Source: Liolophura sinensis (Eukaryota; Mollusca; Polyplacophora; Chitonida; Chitonidae). Taken from it: 64,000 bases of DNA. The DNA lies in contig NC_088302.1 in NCBI RefSeq assembly GCF_032854445.1, positions 37,578,191 to 37,642,190 on the forward strand. Direction: 5' to 3'. Shown piece by piece: positions 12,716 through 25,214 of this stretch. The notes beneath the pieces were generated by a model. It searched no databases, had not been told where the DNA came from, and was given only the letters and a program-made list of their open reading frames with translations. A program made the position numbers and the translations under genes. The first letter of the stretch is position 1, and each line of letters opens with the position of its first letter.

Positions 12716-14262
12716 ATCAAATCTCTGGCGGACAACACTTTGCCAAATAATCATATTTTAAGCCCAGTTTTTGTGTGACAAATGATTCCTCTGGTCTGTT
12801 CATGTACACTGCATGATTAACTGTTAATATCAAGGCGACTGGGAATGGAAGCAGATGTCATCACGTCGAAAATTTTGTATTCAGACTGACAACATCGAGG
12901 CGTAAAACTTCACGATCAGGAAGCTTTACAGCGATTTGTTATACTATATGTCATAACCTAACACCAATGCTTGTCTAATTTTCTAGCTAAACCATATCAT
13001 AGCTGGGTACTATCTCATGGACCCAGAGGTTAGATGCAGGCCAAGAGTAGTGGTACCTTGCGACTGAGATATTATATTAAGTCGTCGCCAAATCTAAATT
13101 AGAGGGAAATTTTTTAAACGATGCTTTTTACTGGCTGCATTGCATTAACCTTGGCGTGTGTAAAAAAGATATATCACTGAGTGCATATTTTTTTTAATTC
13201 AGTATATGTTAATATTCTCACTTTGTGTGCATTGGAATACCCTATAACATCAAAATGTATTGATTTGTATCGTATGTGGCATTTTAAATATAAGAAATAA
13301 ATGTGTTCTATGATGAAGTACAAGTATTTATTTGAGACAATGACTATTACAATGTTCGGTGTAATGCTAGTCTCCAAACTGGATGGGATAAAAGGTACAA
13401 TGAATGACGTACAGCATAGAGAATAAAACCAGAGCAGCGACAACGGTGTATTAATCGGCAAATGGTCACATGCAACCGGTGAAACACGGCCTCTTGTCGA
13501 TTTACCTCAGATAGTAGCTTTTCTTGTACATTCTTAAATAATGGCAAATTTTATGCACCCTAGCACTAGGGCTCACGCAAACTTCAGTTTAAAAATACAG
13601 TGATGTTTATTGCATTTTATTAAACATCACTGGCATAGAATTACTCAGAATGCTGTGTTCTCATCACATTTAACATACAATAACATTAAAACAATGCGAA
13701 GTGACGTTTTGACTACAGGTGTTCAAACGATAGCTTTTGTAATGTTATTTGCTGATTTATCTAATTGTTTAACGCCATCACCCGCTCTTAAATTATTTAT
13801 TTTCTGTCCACAATCTCTGAAGTAGTTGTCACCTCACAACCTTAAAGCTGCATAATAATTTTATTATCTAAAATACAGATTCTGAGATCTAACTAACGCA
13901 TTTATTTCAAGATTTAATGTGCTAATCTAATGTATTGCCAGTGTGTAATGTGAACTTTCCCTCTTTTCATTCGACAGTGTGTTGAAGGGTTAAAAATTCA
14001 TCCTGTAGATGGACATTAAAGCTCTGAAATATTTTGTTCTTTAAATAATTCCTTTTGTAATACAGAGCAATGGAGGCAAATCTGAACGACTCGTCATTTA
14101 TCGTTATGTAACATATTACTCTTACCAAAGTATAATAGTTGTAATAGTATATATTCTGAGAATTATGAAATTTCATTCCACAAAAGCCCATTATGAAAAA
14201 ACATTGCACTTTAAAAATCAGTGTCAGAAAAACAATTGTCTGTAAATTAATATAAATGGATT

Positions 14263-14340
14263 TATTTTATGGAGGAAACCAAACAGGGCCCCAGGGAACC
14301 CAAGACCATCCGCGGGCTGTTGGTGGACCTTCCCACGTAC
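14263..14340 (-). mobile_element. SINE internal fragment
   Basis: Plus strand GGAGGAAACCAAACAGGGCC, then AGACCATCCGCGGGCTGTTG and GACCTTCCCACGTACGG, matching the internal body of the family in reverse. The tail and head are not present. Confidence 0.65.
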
Positions 14341-15302
14341 GGCAATCATTCTCCAAACAACAATTTTATACACATAGCGGAGACCGATACATTGTAAGCT
14401 AGATACACGTGCATCTGATTCCAACGATTGAAAACCAACAAAATTCAGCTTAACATACAGCTCATACATATGTATAGGTCAGTGAATGCTGCACAGATTC
14501 CACTTAGGCTATCTTTGAATGTAACAGAATTTTGAAACAAGGTATGTATGTGTCCGTCCTTTCAGTAGATTCCTGTACATTATTTTACCTTATACCGCTT
14601 GGACGGAATCAGCACGTGCGCGAGTTCATGACAAAAGTTACACAGACTTGTGTGACTTCATTATCATTTCATTTGACCGATACGTTGCCCCATCCGTCGC
14701 TGACAGCGGTAGAACGAAACCTGTAAAAAGCTGAAAATCTTGATGTATCACTTTCTGTGTCAGGTTCCAGAGTTAAACGAAAGCCTAAGAAAGAGTGCGT
14801 TTAACGTTACGGATAGAGATTGCTATACGTTCCAGGCACCAGCGTTAGCTTTTTTACTACTCTTACAATGACTAATTAAAATGGACAATCTAGAACAGGG
14901 TTTAAACTGCGCCGCAGGCTGCAGCAAGAACAAAGCTGTTAGCAACTTGAAGAAAACTAGAACTAGTTGAAGCAAGGTTAAAATCAATATCTGGGTGTAG
15001 TCATGCATATTTGCAATTCTCGTTTTGCAATATTGTTCAACATTTGAGGCCATGGAGGGCGGAGGTGTTTCTCTCTCTGGCCACGTTAACAGCTACAATA
15101 AGGCTGTTGTACATCCACGAATTGGCATATCACTATGACATTTCACCTCATCAATTAGTTGCAATAAAAATAATGTTTGAATACTTGGTTGAGTCCTATG
15201 ATTTTATACTTTCTTTCAGCATTAGTTATTCCATATCACTACAATATCACTAATCTTGTAACAGATCATTCCTGTTGATGAAATATGTGTAGTTCTGCTT
15301 AA

Positions 15303-15412
15303 TTCAAGAATATTTCAGCGGCGGCCACCATTATGGTGGATGGAAACTGGACTGAGCCCTGCAGAAACACAAAACCATCTGTTGGCAGACCTTTCCAAGT
15401 ACGACCGAAGAG
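15303..15412 (-). mobile_element. SINE fragment, tail-proximal
   Basis: Plus strand CAAGAATATTTCAGCGGCGG, then CACCATTATGGTGGATGGAA and GGCAGACCTTTCCAAGTACG. Reverse-oriented body with the extreme tail and head missing. Confidence 0.7.
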
Positions 15413-16169
15413 CAACCCCAACATGACATTTCCATATTATAGTGGTTGTCAGTTGTGTTATATTTCTTCATGCATTTGTGTCTCACAGATTTTACACCGA
15501 AAATAGTGCAGTAGTCCAAAGCATTGTAACTTCTTGGAACTGAGGAAATAAGTAATGGAGTTAGTAAAGTAGCTTTATTATTTCATTTGAGGCTATATTC
15601 TGGTGCCACGGGGCAGCACCAACAGGCCTTTGTGGTTCTGGGGAGGTCATTTTGAGCACTATTTTGTGGACTTTTAAGTCCAAAGAAATACACACGCATA
15701 TAAACTTTCTTTTCATGTTGATGCACGGCGCTCAACGACAACTGGCTTATCATTTTGAGGAACAATACTTAAAGTTAACTGATGCATCCATTTCCTTGCA
15801 CTGACTCTCCTCACATTTGAAATGACCAATCAGATGTGAGAACGGGAGATTTGATTTTTGCGTTATATGAAGTTTCCCACGTCACACTTTGTGTATTCTT
15901 CATAGATATTTCGTGACACAAGAAAGATGCATAATTGTTAGAATCACCATCTAAGCGAAAGAACTAGTGTCAGTCTTATTTTTTGCGACTTTTTAAAGGC
16001 TAATTTAATGCGGTCCATTTGTAGTTAAACGTGAATTTTCCTAAAGGCCTTTATGTTAATGTTAAAAGAACAGTAAAGATCCAAATACATTATACCAATA
16101 TGAAAGATTAATTATATGTGTAATTAGAATATTAATGCCCCAGGAAAGTCAAAACAGCGGTACTTGTTG

Positions 16170-16432
16170 CTGTCTCGCTTGGCGCTCAGCGGTGTGAGGT
16201 TTTTAGCAAGAAAACAGGACTTGTTGACCTGGTGTCAATATAATGTGACTGGGTGGGGTGTCATGTTTGGTGTCTTTGGCGTGACACTTCAGTGTTGGCA
16301 GCACTTTGGCGCCATGGACTCGCCCTGCCACAGGAAGGCACAATATACATACACACACTAATCGTCATACGACTGAAGAATTGCTAAGTACGACGTTAAA
16401 GCCCAAGCCTTCATCATTCATTCAAAACATCA
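16170..16432 (+). mobile_element. Second SINE-like family with a related tail
   Basis: A different body (containing GGCAGCACTTTGGCGCCATG and GACTCGCCCTGCCACAGGAA), an ACACACAC run, then TCGTCATACGACTGAAGAAT and TTGCTAAGTACGACGTTAAA, ending in ATTCATTC repeats. I recognise this tail type from mollusc genomes, where it also ends in short tetramer repeats. The left boundary is uncertain. Confidence 0.5.
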
Positions 16433-19400
16433 ATTATATACAAACCATACCATTTTGTACGCATACCATTTTGTAAGCTTATTAAAGCTGCACCAAAAGT
16501 TAACACCTAATCTTCAACTGTTACAGTCTTTGTTTTCCCTCATCATTTGGCACAGTCAAACGTCTAGCTTACCTATTAGGGCTCCTCTTTGGGATCTTCC
16601 AGTTTAAGAATCCGTATGCCTCGGTAATAGTAAACAGCTTTTAACCACTGTCTTGGCACAGTGGAATTATAGGCTTAATTACTGGTAATCAAGTCTTGAG
16701 AACTGCTTAAGCACGATGGAAGGTTCCAATTCTCGAAGTTGTAACGTCTATATTTAGCGTCTACGTACACTGGAGCGTCCTTCGGGAAATCCAGTATGTC
16801 AGACGTCTGATAATCCAATATAAAAACCGAGAGGACTGCGCATATCACTAGATTATGTCCTGACTTAAAAATAAATAATTCAACGAAACCCGTTCCTTGG
16901 AATATTTAAAGAAGCCAAGAAAACCCAGGTGAAATTTTTGCTTGCAAATGGCAAAGACGGCTTTATTCCACACATTGTTGTTTTCGTATTGCCCAGAACT
17001 GCTCGTCACATGCATTTAACATCTGATAATTGCACAGATAGCTTGTGATAATATTCTCGAAGAAGTGGTACTTTAGTCTATATACATAGCCAGAAAACAC
17101 GAGGGTGCAACAGAAATTGCCATGGAAAAGACCCTATACGAGCACAACGTTGTGCACAGATTTTTGGCATCATATTACATTAGCGTGACAAAAATCAAAC
17201 TCCAATGGAAATGCGATCCGTTTCATCCATAGAGCAATTTGCGTCTTCGATGTGCGATCTGATTGTCTTTGTCATGTTGTTCATTAAATAATTAACAACA
17301 TGTAATACCCAATTACTACGGTGACATTAGAGACAACAGTGTAGGCTCCAATTTGAGTCCCAATCATTATAGAACGAGAAATCCCATCACATAGAATCTC
17401 CAAATGATGGGCTGCACCCTATCAATTCAAACATACGCATGTAGTTTAAATTCACTCCGACATACAACCCTGCAGACTCTGAAGGGATATGGAATTGCCC
17501 ATTAGTGGCAACGTGAGTAGTTGATTTTTTCCAAGCAGACAGTGTCAGAAATCCAGTGCATGGAATTTAGGTTTCCTTCTCTTGGGTGTTAGCTATTAAA
17601 TCCTATTAATGACTGTTATAACGTTTTCGATTCCTTTACTATGAAAGCCTAAAATTATCTCAACATCCTCATTTCGGGCTCGGTATATAACAAATCATTT
17701 ATTTATCTCTGTCAGTGATGCTTAACGCCTTATTAAGGGACTATTTTAGAAAGTGACCCTTATGGTTAGATGGTGTTTAATGGATAGTGACCCTAATGGC
17801 TAGCACCGGAAAACCTGGGATAAATACTGGCACACGTCATAACATCCATCGGGTAACCTATGGAGCGACGGGGCAATAATTTGAATAAAAGGTGCAAAAA
17901 TAGTTATATGCGTGCCGAGCAATTACACAGAGGATGGGCCTAAGCCCAAGGTATCTTAGGTGTCTGCTAACTGAATTCCTATTAGGCTTTGATACGACCA
18001 AGGGAAAATCTGAATTCAGTTGACGCTGGCTGGTCGCTGGATAATTTAATATGTTCGGGCAAGGTTCCAGAGTCTGGTGAATTCCTCCAATGAGCTATTA
18101 TCATTGCCCTGTATCTATCATGACGAACCCCGGTCGTACTCCATACTATCTGGCTGTCTTGTGTACAGCCTTTCCAGTGACAAAGGTCCCGCTTAGCTAT
18201 TTTATGCTCTGTGATCTGAAAGAGCCAGCTCGTATAAGGTCCAATCCCGTCCCCCCATTCGACATCACAAGCGTGTATGATTTATTTGGTCGCGAGCCGG
18301 CTGTTCCCTGTGATAATTACTACAGAAGCTATGCAGCCGACCGTCTGCAATAGCCAAAGAAAGTCCTTATACCGCGTATCTAATTTCCCCTTCTCAGATC
18401 AATTATGAAAGAACCTTATGATTTATATCTGCAGTCTTTAAGAATGTTGGGACCAGCATTTGCACGCCAGCCCGTTGGAAGAGAGACTAGCTATTCACAC
18501 GATACATGTACTTCAGTGATATTAGTGTCTCAATTTATGACCAGTCTCCCTGTTTTCAAAACCGATTCTTACATCAGTTGTATCGGTTATACATAAAAGG
18601 CACAAAGGTCCGTCCAGCTTGTGTCATCAACGTTCTAGATTGCAAGCGTCCGTGCTCGGTCAATATTATAGTCGTCTCCAAGCGTGATTACCTATCGCGT
18701 TAGAGCCTTAAGTGCGAGGATCTATCGACAAGTGCATAGCCCTCCATTAGCATTTCAACCTAAGAAATCTGCTGAAAAGATTATCTGGTACAAAAGAAAA
18801 ACACCTCACGATCGCATCCGTTAACTTTGTACGCTCTCACATTTACCTATAATCTTTACCTTGCTGTTATAGATCTTTGGGGTGAGAACCTCCCAGCTAA
18901 TCGTGTTCACCACGCGATGACTTAGCTCCTGATGAGCTGAAAAACACAAGGCTGGTAAAGAAGATGGTCCCTATCAACACCTCTCAACTCTGAAGTTCAT
19001 TGCTATCAGCAGATGGCAAATGCATACAGTGGTGTTTGGTGGCAAAGTTGTCTGTTGAGTAACTTGGCGACTAAATATATTTACATGCAAAAGTCTTCTA
19101 TGTTAGGCCGTATGAGAAAACCTTGAAAAATTCCTTGATAAGCCCTTGAATTAACGGTTTGGTTAGGGGTTGATCAACGGTCTTGGCGACTATTAGATCA
19201 TTCACGTCATTGTGTACCTTTTCCCGCACAATGCCGACTCTTGTCCAAGCTAAACTGATCATAGTTCCGTTACAATAAGTAATACATTTCCTACTTTGCC
19301 AACAAAACGTCATCGAAAAGACAAGAATGGCTAATCGTATACAACGTCTAGGCCAGAGTTTATATGAAAAAGCTTCTGCCCCTGTAATATGAGTAAAACA

Positions 19401-19807
19401 CTTTTAACAGTGTATTTCTGGCTGATTTCCTCAATAAGCGGTTACCAGGGCTCCTCTGGTCATTGTATTTGTCCATTCTGAAGATCAGCTGCCGTTCTCC
19501 AACCACATAAACCCATTGAGCTAGCTATTCCGTGAAAGACATTAGTCTAGCAGGGGAAGGTATTTTAGTTACTTGCCATGAGCCGGTGGTTCTTAATCAG
19601 TTGATAAATGAAATCATATTCTTAGGGGGTGTGGTTTCCAACACGAAACCATTTTAGAATTTATTATTGCCTCAGAGTACAGTCTGCAAAACGCTCTCCT
19701 TGTTTTTCCTTCTTGACAATGACGATATACTATGCTTTTGTGACAGCTTTTGAAGCAACTTTTCTCCTACAACTATGGCGTGCAAGTCCGTGTATGACTA
19801 AAGGACC

Positions 19808-19904
19808 ATTTGTGGATGGTTTCCCCGGGCATTCCCGTTTCCTCCATTCATAAAACAGGCTATAATCCAATATGTAAAAAATTCTTGCAGTCAATAAATA
19901 AATT
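19808..19904 (+). mobile_element. Decayed SINE 3' part
   Basis: GGATGGTTTCCCCGGGCATT, then CCCGTTTCCTCCATTCATAA and later AATTCTTGCAGTCAATAAAT. The order of blocks matches the SINE body and tail but is heavily mutated. Confidence 0.45.
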
Positions 19905-22900
19905 TGCAAACACATCTGGCCATGTAGTCTGCTTTTCCGGGATAACTTAATTGTGTGATGAACTATTTGTTCAGTAATTTTCTGGAAAGTACTAAACCAT
20001 ATGAATCTATTGGTCTTATCATCCTAATCACTGTATAAATATGTTCAATCACCAGGGCAGTGCCTCTGATTTACCAGTATTGTAAGAAAAGAGTAAGATA
20101 GTTTTACGATTTTAGACTTCAGTGTCTATCAAAGTTTCCGTCCCATCAAACTTTCGTCTGGAATGATCTGTAATCTACTTATTGGCATGGATTTATTTGT
20201 CGTATCACTGTAATAATGGTGTTAATATGACCCGTTGCTCGCGAAGGGTCTCGAAATTACCGGTATTGCGCGGAAAAAAAATATGTATGGTATTAGACTT
20301 CAATGTCTGTCAAAATTCCTGATGTGATTCCCTCGCCATCATCTTACTGCACACCATACAATAACCATGCGCTATTTAGGTGCTCAGTGATAGTACTCTG
20401 ATGAAAAAAAAGTATGTCAAAATGGCCTCGGATGGCAATGGAGACGTTTACGACTATTCTAGTTACACACAAAAAAAACAGATGAAAGTGTTCCGCTGCA
20501 AAAAAAAAAAAACCCTCCCAATAGCGTATTGTAGATTCTAATAACTGTGTCAAAACCAAAGATGTAACTGGGTTCCACACGAACAAAACACATCTGACAG
20601 ACATAAATCAAAAAGAAATACATAAACATAAGTTTCCAAGTAAAAGCTTCGGTGCTGTTATCCTTGAGATCGCTTGGCTACGTTCCCAGCTTTGCGTCCA
20701 CATTTTCCGCACTTCATTTACTAACCTGGAACTCGGTTGTTTGGGCTGTGCTCTCCTCAACATTTAAAGGTTGTGTGCCACAGAAACACGTTTATTATAG
20801 TAGGTTTACCTGAGAAATTTCAGGGTCATGTGACCAGGATGACCGAAAGTATTATAAACCACAAGGCCACAGATACCACAATTTGAAAAGTAAAAAATCT
20901 GCCTATCGACGCGGCCCTGCCCACACTAGCAACATTTGTTGTCGAAAACGTGATCTAAGCAGCAAAACATCCTGAAAAGGTATTCGAATGCAGGTAATGA
21001 CGACAAAAATTTCTTACTCTGGAAATCTGGATTCAAAGATTTATCTTGTTTCATTTTTAGCAACAGAAATCCCAAAAACATATAAGCTGAACACATATTG
21101 CACCCGTGTGTAGGCAATATAAATCTCGTGGGATTGTTGTCGTCTACATCAACCAATCAAAATCGATGGAAAATTCAAGCGACTGTGTACAAAATGGTGG
21201 TTTTGTGCGGTCGTCCTTCGTCGCTGGAATCTTTTAAAACATACCGCTTTTTGGCACCAGGATCTCGGTGTCATATTCAGCAGGACAAAGGTTGCCCTTT
21301 TTCCGCGAGCTTCATCGGTCGCTATGCATTTCGAATCGCGTGACTGTGTTGCTAGGCTGGACTCAACCCAGATGAAGAGCATTTTCTTTTTTACAGTTGT
21401 TGTAATTGGTTCATTCACTCAACCGATTGTTTATGACTTAAAAGATAATTAAACTTAAACTTTTAAACACGTTGCCCATGACTCTTCTATAATGTGTAGA
21501 TTTTCTTTGTATTAATCCGTATGTGCATGGAGAGTGCCTCTTTTTTCAGAATGGTGCCGTGTGTAGCTGATTCGATAAAAGAATGCATACACGTACCCAT
21601 GAATTTCCCTAACGGAGTTGAAAAGTACAAGATTTTTGTCGACCATGGCAAAACAATAAAACAAAATGTTAGGTACTTAATGAAAAAATGTAGCCATCAT
21701 TAAAAGCAGAGAATGAGAATTTACTTGTCATGCAGAAATATACTAGAGCACAGCATTTCAACAATCACCACATAATACCATTGGAAGTACAAGCAATGTA
21801 CGAGTGGGAGAAGGTGGTGGTGGTCAGTGGCTGAGGACTGGGCGGCCAATCATGTGATTACAGCCCATCTGTTGACATGGCCAGGGTGGGAATGCTGCTA
21901 ATTAACGGTTAAAGGCTTAGTAATGGAATAAATTACTCATACCCACGGGCAAACCGGGTGCTTTAACCGCCCCTTGAGTAAAGATATTTAGATTTAGATT
22001 CTGTGTCAGTTAACTAAATGGTCATTCCGTTAAGCACAGGATCCTGTGATCTGTCCACTTGATGTGTTTGTTTCTATATAGACAGTAAAATGTTATGCAC
22101 TATACGTGCTCAGTAAGAAGACGCAGTTAGTAGTCACAATATATCTGAAATTACTATAAGTATTAATTGTTATTAAATTATTTCTGCACAAAAATAAACC
22201 ACATGCTTCAATTCCGAGATGACATGTGGAGTTTTCGACCATAGCATAATAAAAGTAATTTTTTAATATCTTTTTTACCAACCATTTCACATTGAAAAAC
22301 TGTCGGTCATTGGTAAGTGCACTTCTAAGTGGTCGGCAATTTCTCAACCCCTCGCCAGCTATGGTATTTACATGGTATTGTTGAAGAGATTGATTATGTG
22401 ATGGATTGTTTACGGGATTTTGAGATACGGAGGTTTCAATATTTCATCCTTTCAAACTATTTGTGACGTTTTAATTTTTATGTCATTTTGATCTTGGTTT
22501 TTGATTCCAGTTATTTAACCACGAAGAGGGTACAGCAGAGTATGCTAATATAACCCAGAATTCTGACTCTTCGTTTGCTTGAAAGAAAACACCCCATTCA
22601 GCTCTCCATTTGCATATCGCCATTATGACATTCTATTCCCTTTTTATTTGGCCTTTTACACTCTTAGAATTATCCGACAAACAGCGTCAGTACAATAAAC
22701 GGCCCGAAGTCCGAAATTGGCCAGGGAATCCATCACACCTCCCGACAGAAAGCCAGTTCGTTACATGTAATATCCACCGACAAGTTAAATCAAACTTCGT
22801 TACAGATGAAATCCAATTACGCTTACATGCCAAAGTGTCTAGTTATCTATTTTTATTGAGTTACGAAGGTCGAATTTCAATTGACGTCCACCTAATTTAA

Positions 22901-24419
22901 ATCAATTTTATGACAATTAACAGTCACATGTATTCCGTCAAATGATAAAGACTTTTCCCCAAAATTATGAGTTTGCTACCAACGTACTTCTTAAATCGTG
23001 TTCTGTAAAGCTAGATGAAATAAATCTCAAGTTGCCTTTGTTGTGGTCGGATATTAACTGATAATCTTCACAGTTTTGGGCACCGATTTTGTGATCATTT
23101 TCGCCCATCTCCAGGAGCTTACAGGATTATTTACTGATTTTGTTTTGTATCAAATGAAGATATTAAAATTTGACCATAATCGATTACCATAATCCCAGGC
23201 CTGTTTGTTCGAGATTTGCTGCATGAATTGCTAAACCTGTAACAAATATTCCTCTATGAGTAAACAGCCTGTGACGTTTCTTTCGAAATATTATGTACAT
23301 CTATGTGTACCAAACGGGGTATGAAATAATTGGTTGCTAGCGGGATAAACTCACAGCATTGGCTTCGCTAGAGCTATGGTTTTCTAAAATCTTTAAGAAA
23401 TTCTCCCGATATGACCTGACTTACTCGTAAGCTGGGTAATTAATACATCACGATTTCAGGTTTAGGACATGCAAACAACTGAGTCTAACTGTTTCCCGAA
23501 CTGTCAATGCAAGGCTAACCTCCTAGGATTTCTAAGCAATCAGAGAGCCATCACTGATAGATAGGCAATTTAGACTGTCCGGATGTCTGCAACCAATGAG
23601 CACATTTGGTCGCACCTGCTAACCCAGAGTCATTTCTAGTTTATTGACGGGAAGATTTGTTCAAATTGTTTACCTAGCGCTTTGAAAAGACTGGTGCCTT
23701 TCCTCAGCGATTTTGTGTGAGAGCTCTTCACGTCTATACTCCGGGCAATCCATCAAGCCTCTCGACGTGTGCTCGCTATGCCATACAGGGCAATAACAGT
23801 TTGCATATCACCGACGCTTCTCTATTATTCTTCCATGCGTTAACTTTACTAAATCGACAGCTGTCAAAGCAGTTGGGCCAAAAATCAACTCCCTAAATAA
23901 TATTTATGCCAGCGATTCTTTATTACAGAGTAACATGCCAAGTGAATGAATGCTCGTACTTTGCCGTCTTAGCAAAGAAATGTTTGTAGCAGGTGTTACG
24001 TTTACGGGCTAACTTTCACCATTTCTCCCAGCTTCACACGCCCCAGGCCCATTTGCACCGAGCGGTTTTGCAGGACAAGCGCATACAGTGTAACGTTACG
24101 CTAATCGGTTTACACAACCATCTAAGGCGTGCTTTACCCGCTTGTGTCTAGTCATGTGTCCACACAAGGGGTAAGCAGATATCTTGTGTATTAACCGCAT
24201 CCTCGGAAGCAATAGCATCCAACTAAATGGCTTCTTACTCTGATGTACTATTGCTAGTTGTCCGGGAAGCCAGGCACGAGTCATATATCAGCAACGGCTA
24301 ATATCAGCAAGGTTACACAGACCACACTAACTTAGTATTTTGGTTATAGCAATCTCGGTGGAGGCGGTATTGACTGTATAAATGGCGGTCAGCATCACTG
24401 TTATAATATCACTTCACAC

Positions 24420-25132
24420 AGAGCAGAGAAAAACCTTGATTGGGTGATTAACGGGCAGCAGTGCGTCTCCGGAGAGGCGTCCCTGCCTGAAAGTCGCCGT
24501 GCCAGAACGACCGTAAGACTGGCGGTAGATGGGGCAATCTTAATGCGTATCACGAGTAATGAACGCCACTCCGCCGAGACATACAGAGCGATTAGAATTC
24601 GGAGGCTCTTACAGGCTGAATAGATGAAGGCAGGCCGAACCTGCCGCCTTAAAAGCTCCGAATTGCATCTGCCAGAACAACCGGCATGAGACGCCATGTG
24701 ACTTTGGATGTACGTGCTCACTACATGGTAGCCGGAGGTGGGCGGACTAGAAGCCAGAGCTAATGCAGTTAACGTTGCATAAAATCAACGGCGCTGCATG
24801 AGTGAAAAGCATAACGTAAAACCTTATGTCATCCTTTGACTCCGAAGGAGAAACACTCCGGCCGACTGTAGTCCTCTTGGGAAAACATCGCGCATGTGCT
24901 TACCGAGAAGGTGGCATACGGCAGCCGGACTAGAGCGCTTCTGGAGGATATAGAGGGGACGGTGAGAAGCCGAGACTGGACAATGTATGTGAACACTGGA
25001 GATTATCACACGTGTCATCACCTCAACTCGCTGTTACAAACCCTGCTGGCAAGGATGCTGCTGCCATAGTAATGGGAGAGTACACACACACCAGGCGGCC
25101 TGCTGCTTTTTCATTGTCCTCACCCGCGCAAA
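24420..25132 (+). promoter_or_regulatory. Candidate promoter and 5' UTR of receptor gene 2
   Basis: A GC-richer, CpG-containing island directly upstream of the signal-peptide exon. It includes CGCGCATGTGC at 24889-24899, which differs from the NRF1 consensus at one position and lies about 240 bp upstream of the ATG. This mirrors the perfect site upstream of the divergent gene 1. No TATA box or obvious initiator can be assigned. The 106-codon minus frame inside this block is best explained by low stop-codon density in GC-rich DNA. Confidence 0.4.
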
Positions 25133-25214
25133 ATGTTGACACTCAAGTTTCTCCTGGCTACGATAGTCGTCGCCGTCTTACCAATGAAGGCGAGTCAAGA
25201 CACAGTCCCAGTCG
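25133..25214 (+). CDS. AMPA-like ionotropic glutamate receptor, gene 2, exon 1 (signal peptide)
   Basis: First coding exon of the plus-strand receptor gene, 27 codons plus one base. It starts at the ATG at 25133 and encodes MLTLKFLLATIVVAVLPMKA, a textbook signal peptide: Lys in the n-region, a hydrophobic core and small residues near a likely cleavage site. SQDTVPV and a split Gly codon follow. The donor is GTAAGT in phase 1, the same position and phase as exon 1 of the minus-strand paralogue. Splicing to 42144 yields VPVG-AIFD, the ATD start. The exon sits in a GC-richer island (about 24.4-25.2 kb) that probably includes the promoter and 5' UTR. Intron 1 downstream is 16.9 kb, compared with 1.1 kb in the paralogue. 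Confidence 0.82.

Larger units (their letters stand above)
8481..24419. other. Intergenic region between divergent receptor genes
   Basis: About 16 kb with no gene I can support on either strand. It contains one intact SINE at 11502-11772, further SINE fragments at 12.6, 14.3, 15.3 and 19.8 kb, and a second SINE-like family near 16.2-16.4 kb. The rest is unique-looking sequence. Blocks at about 8.6-9.2, 17.7-18.7 and 23.4-24.3 kb are somewhat richer in GC than their surroundings and could hold regulatory elements, but I see no diagnostic motif. The 87-codon frame at 18090-18353 has no recognisable domain. Confidence 0.5.

Noticed and set aside
18090-18353. 87-codon plus-strand frame
   Set aside because: It has an ATG and fair composition but no motif, no splice partner and no neighbouring gene. 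A chance frame in GC-richer DNA is more likely.
24401-24721. 106-codon minus-strand frame upstream of receptor gene 2
   Set aside because: It lies in the GC-rich promoter island where stop codons are rare. Its composition is not protein-like and no motif is seen.
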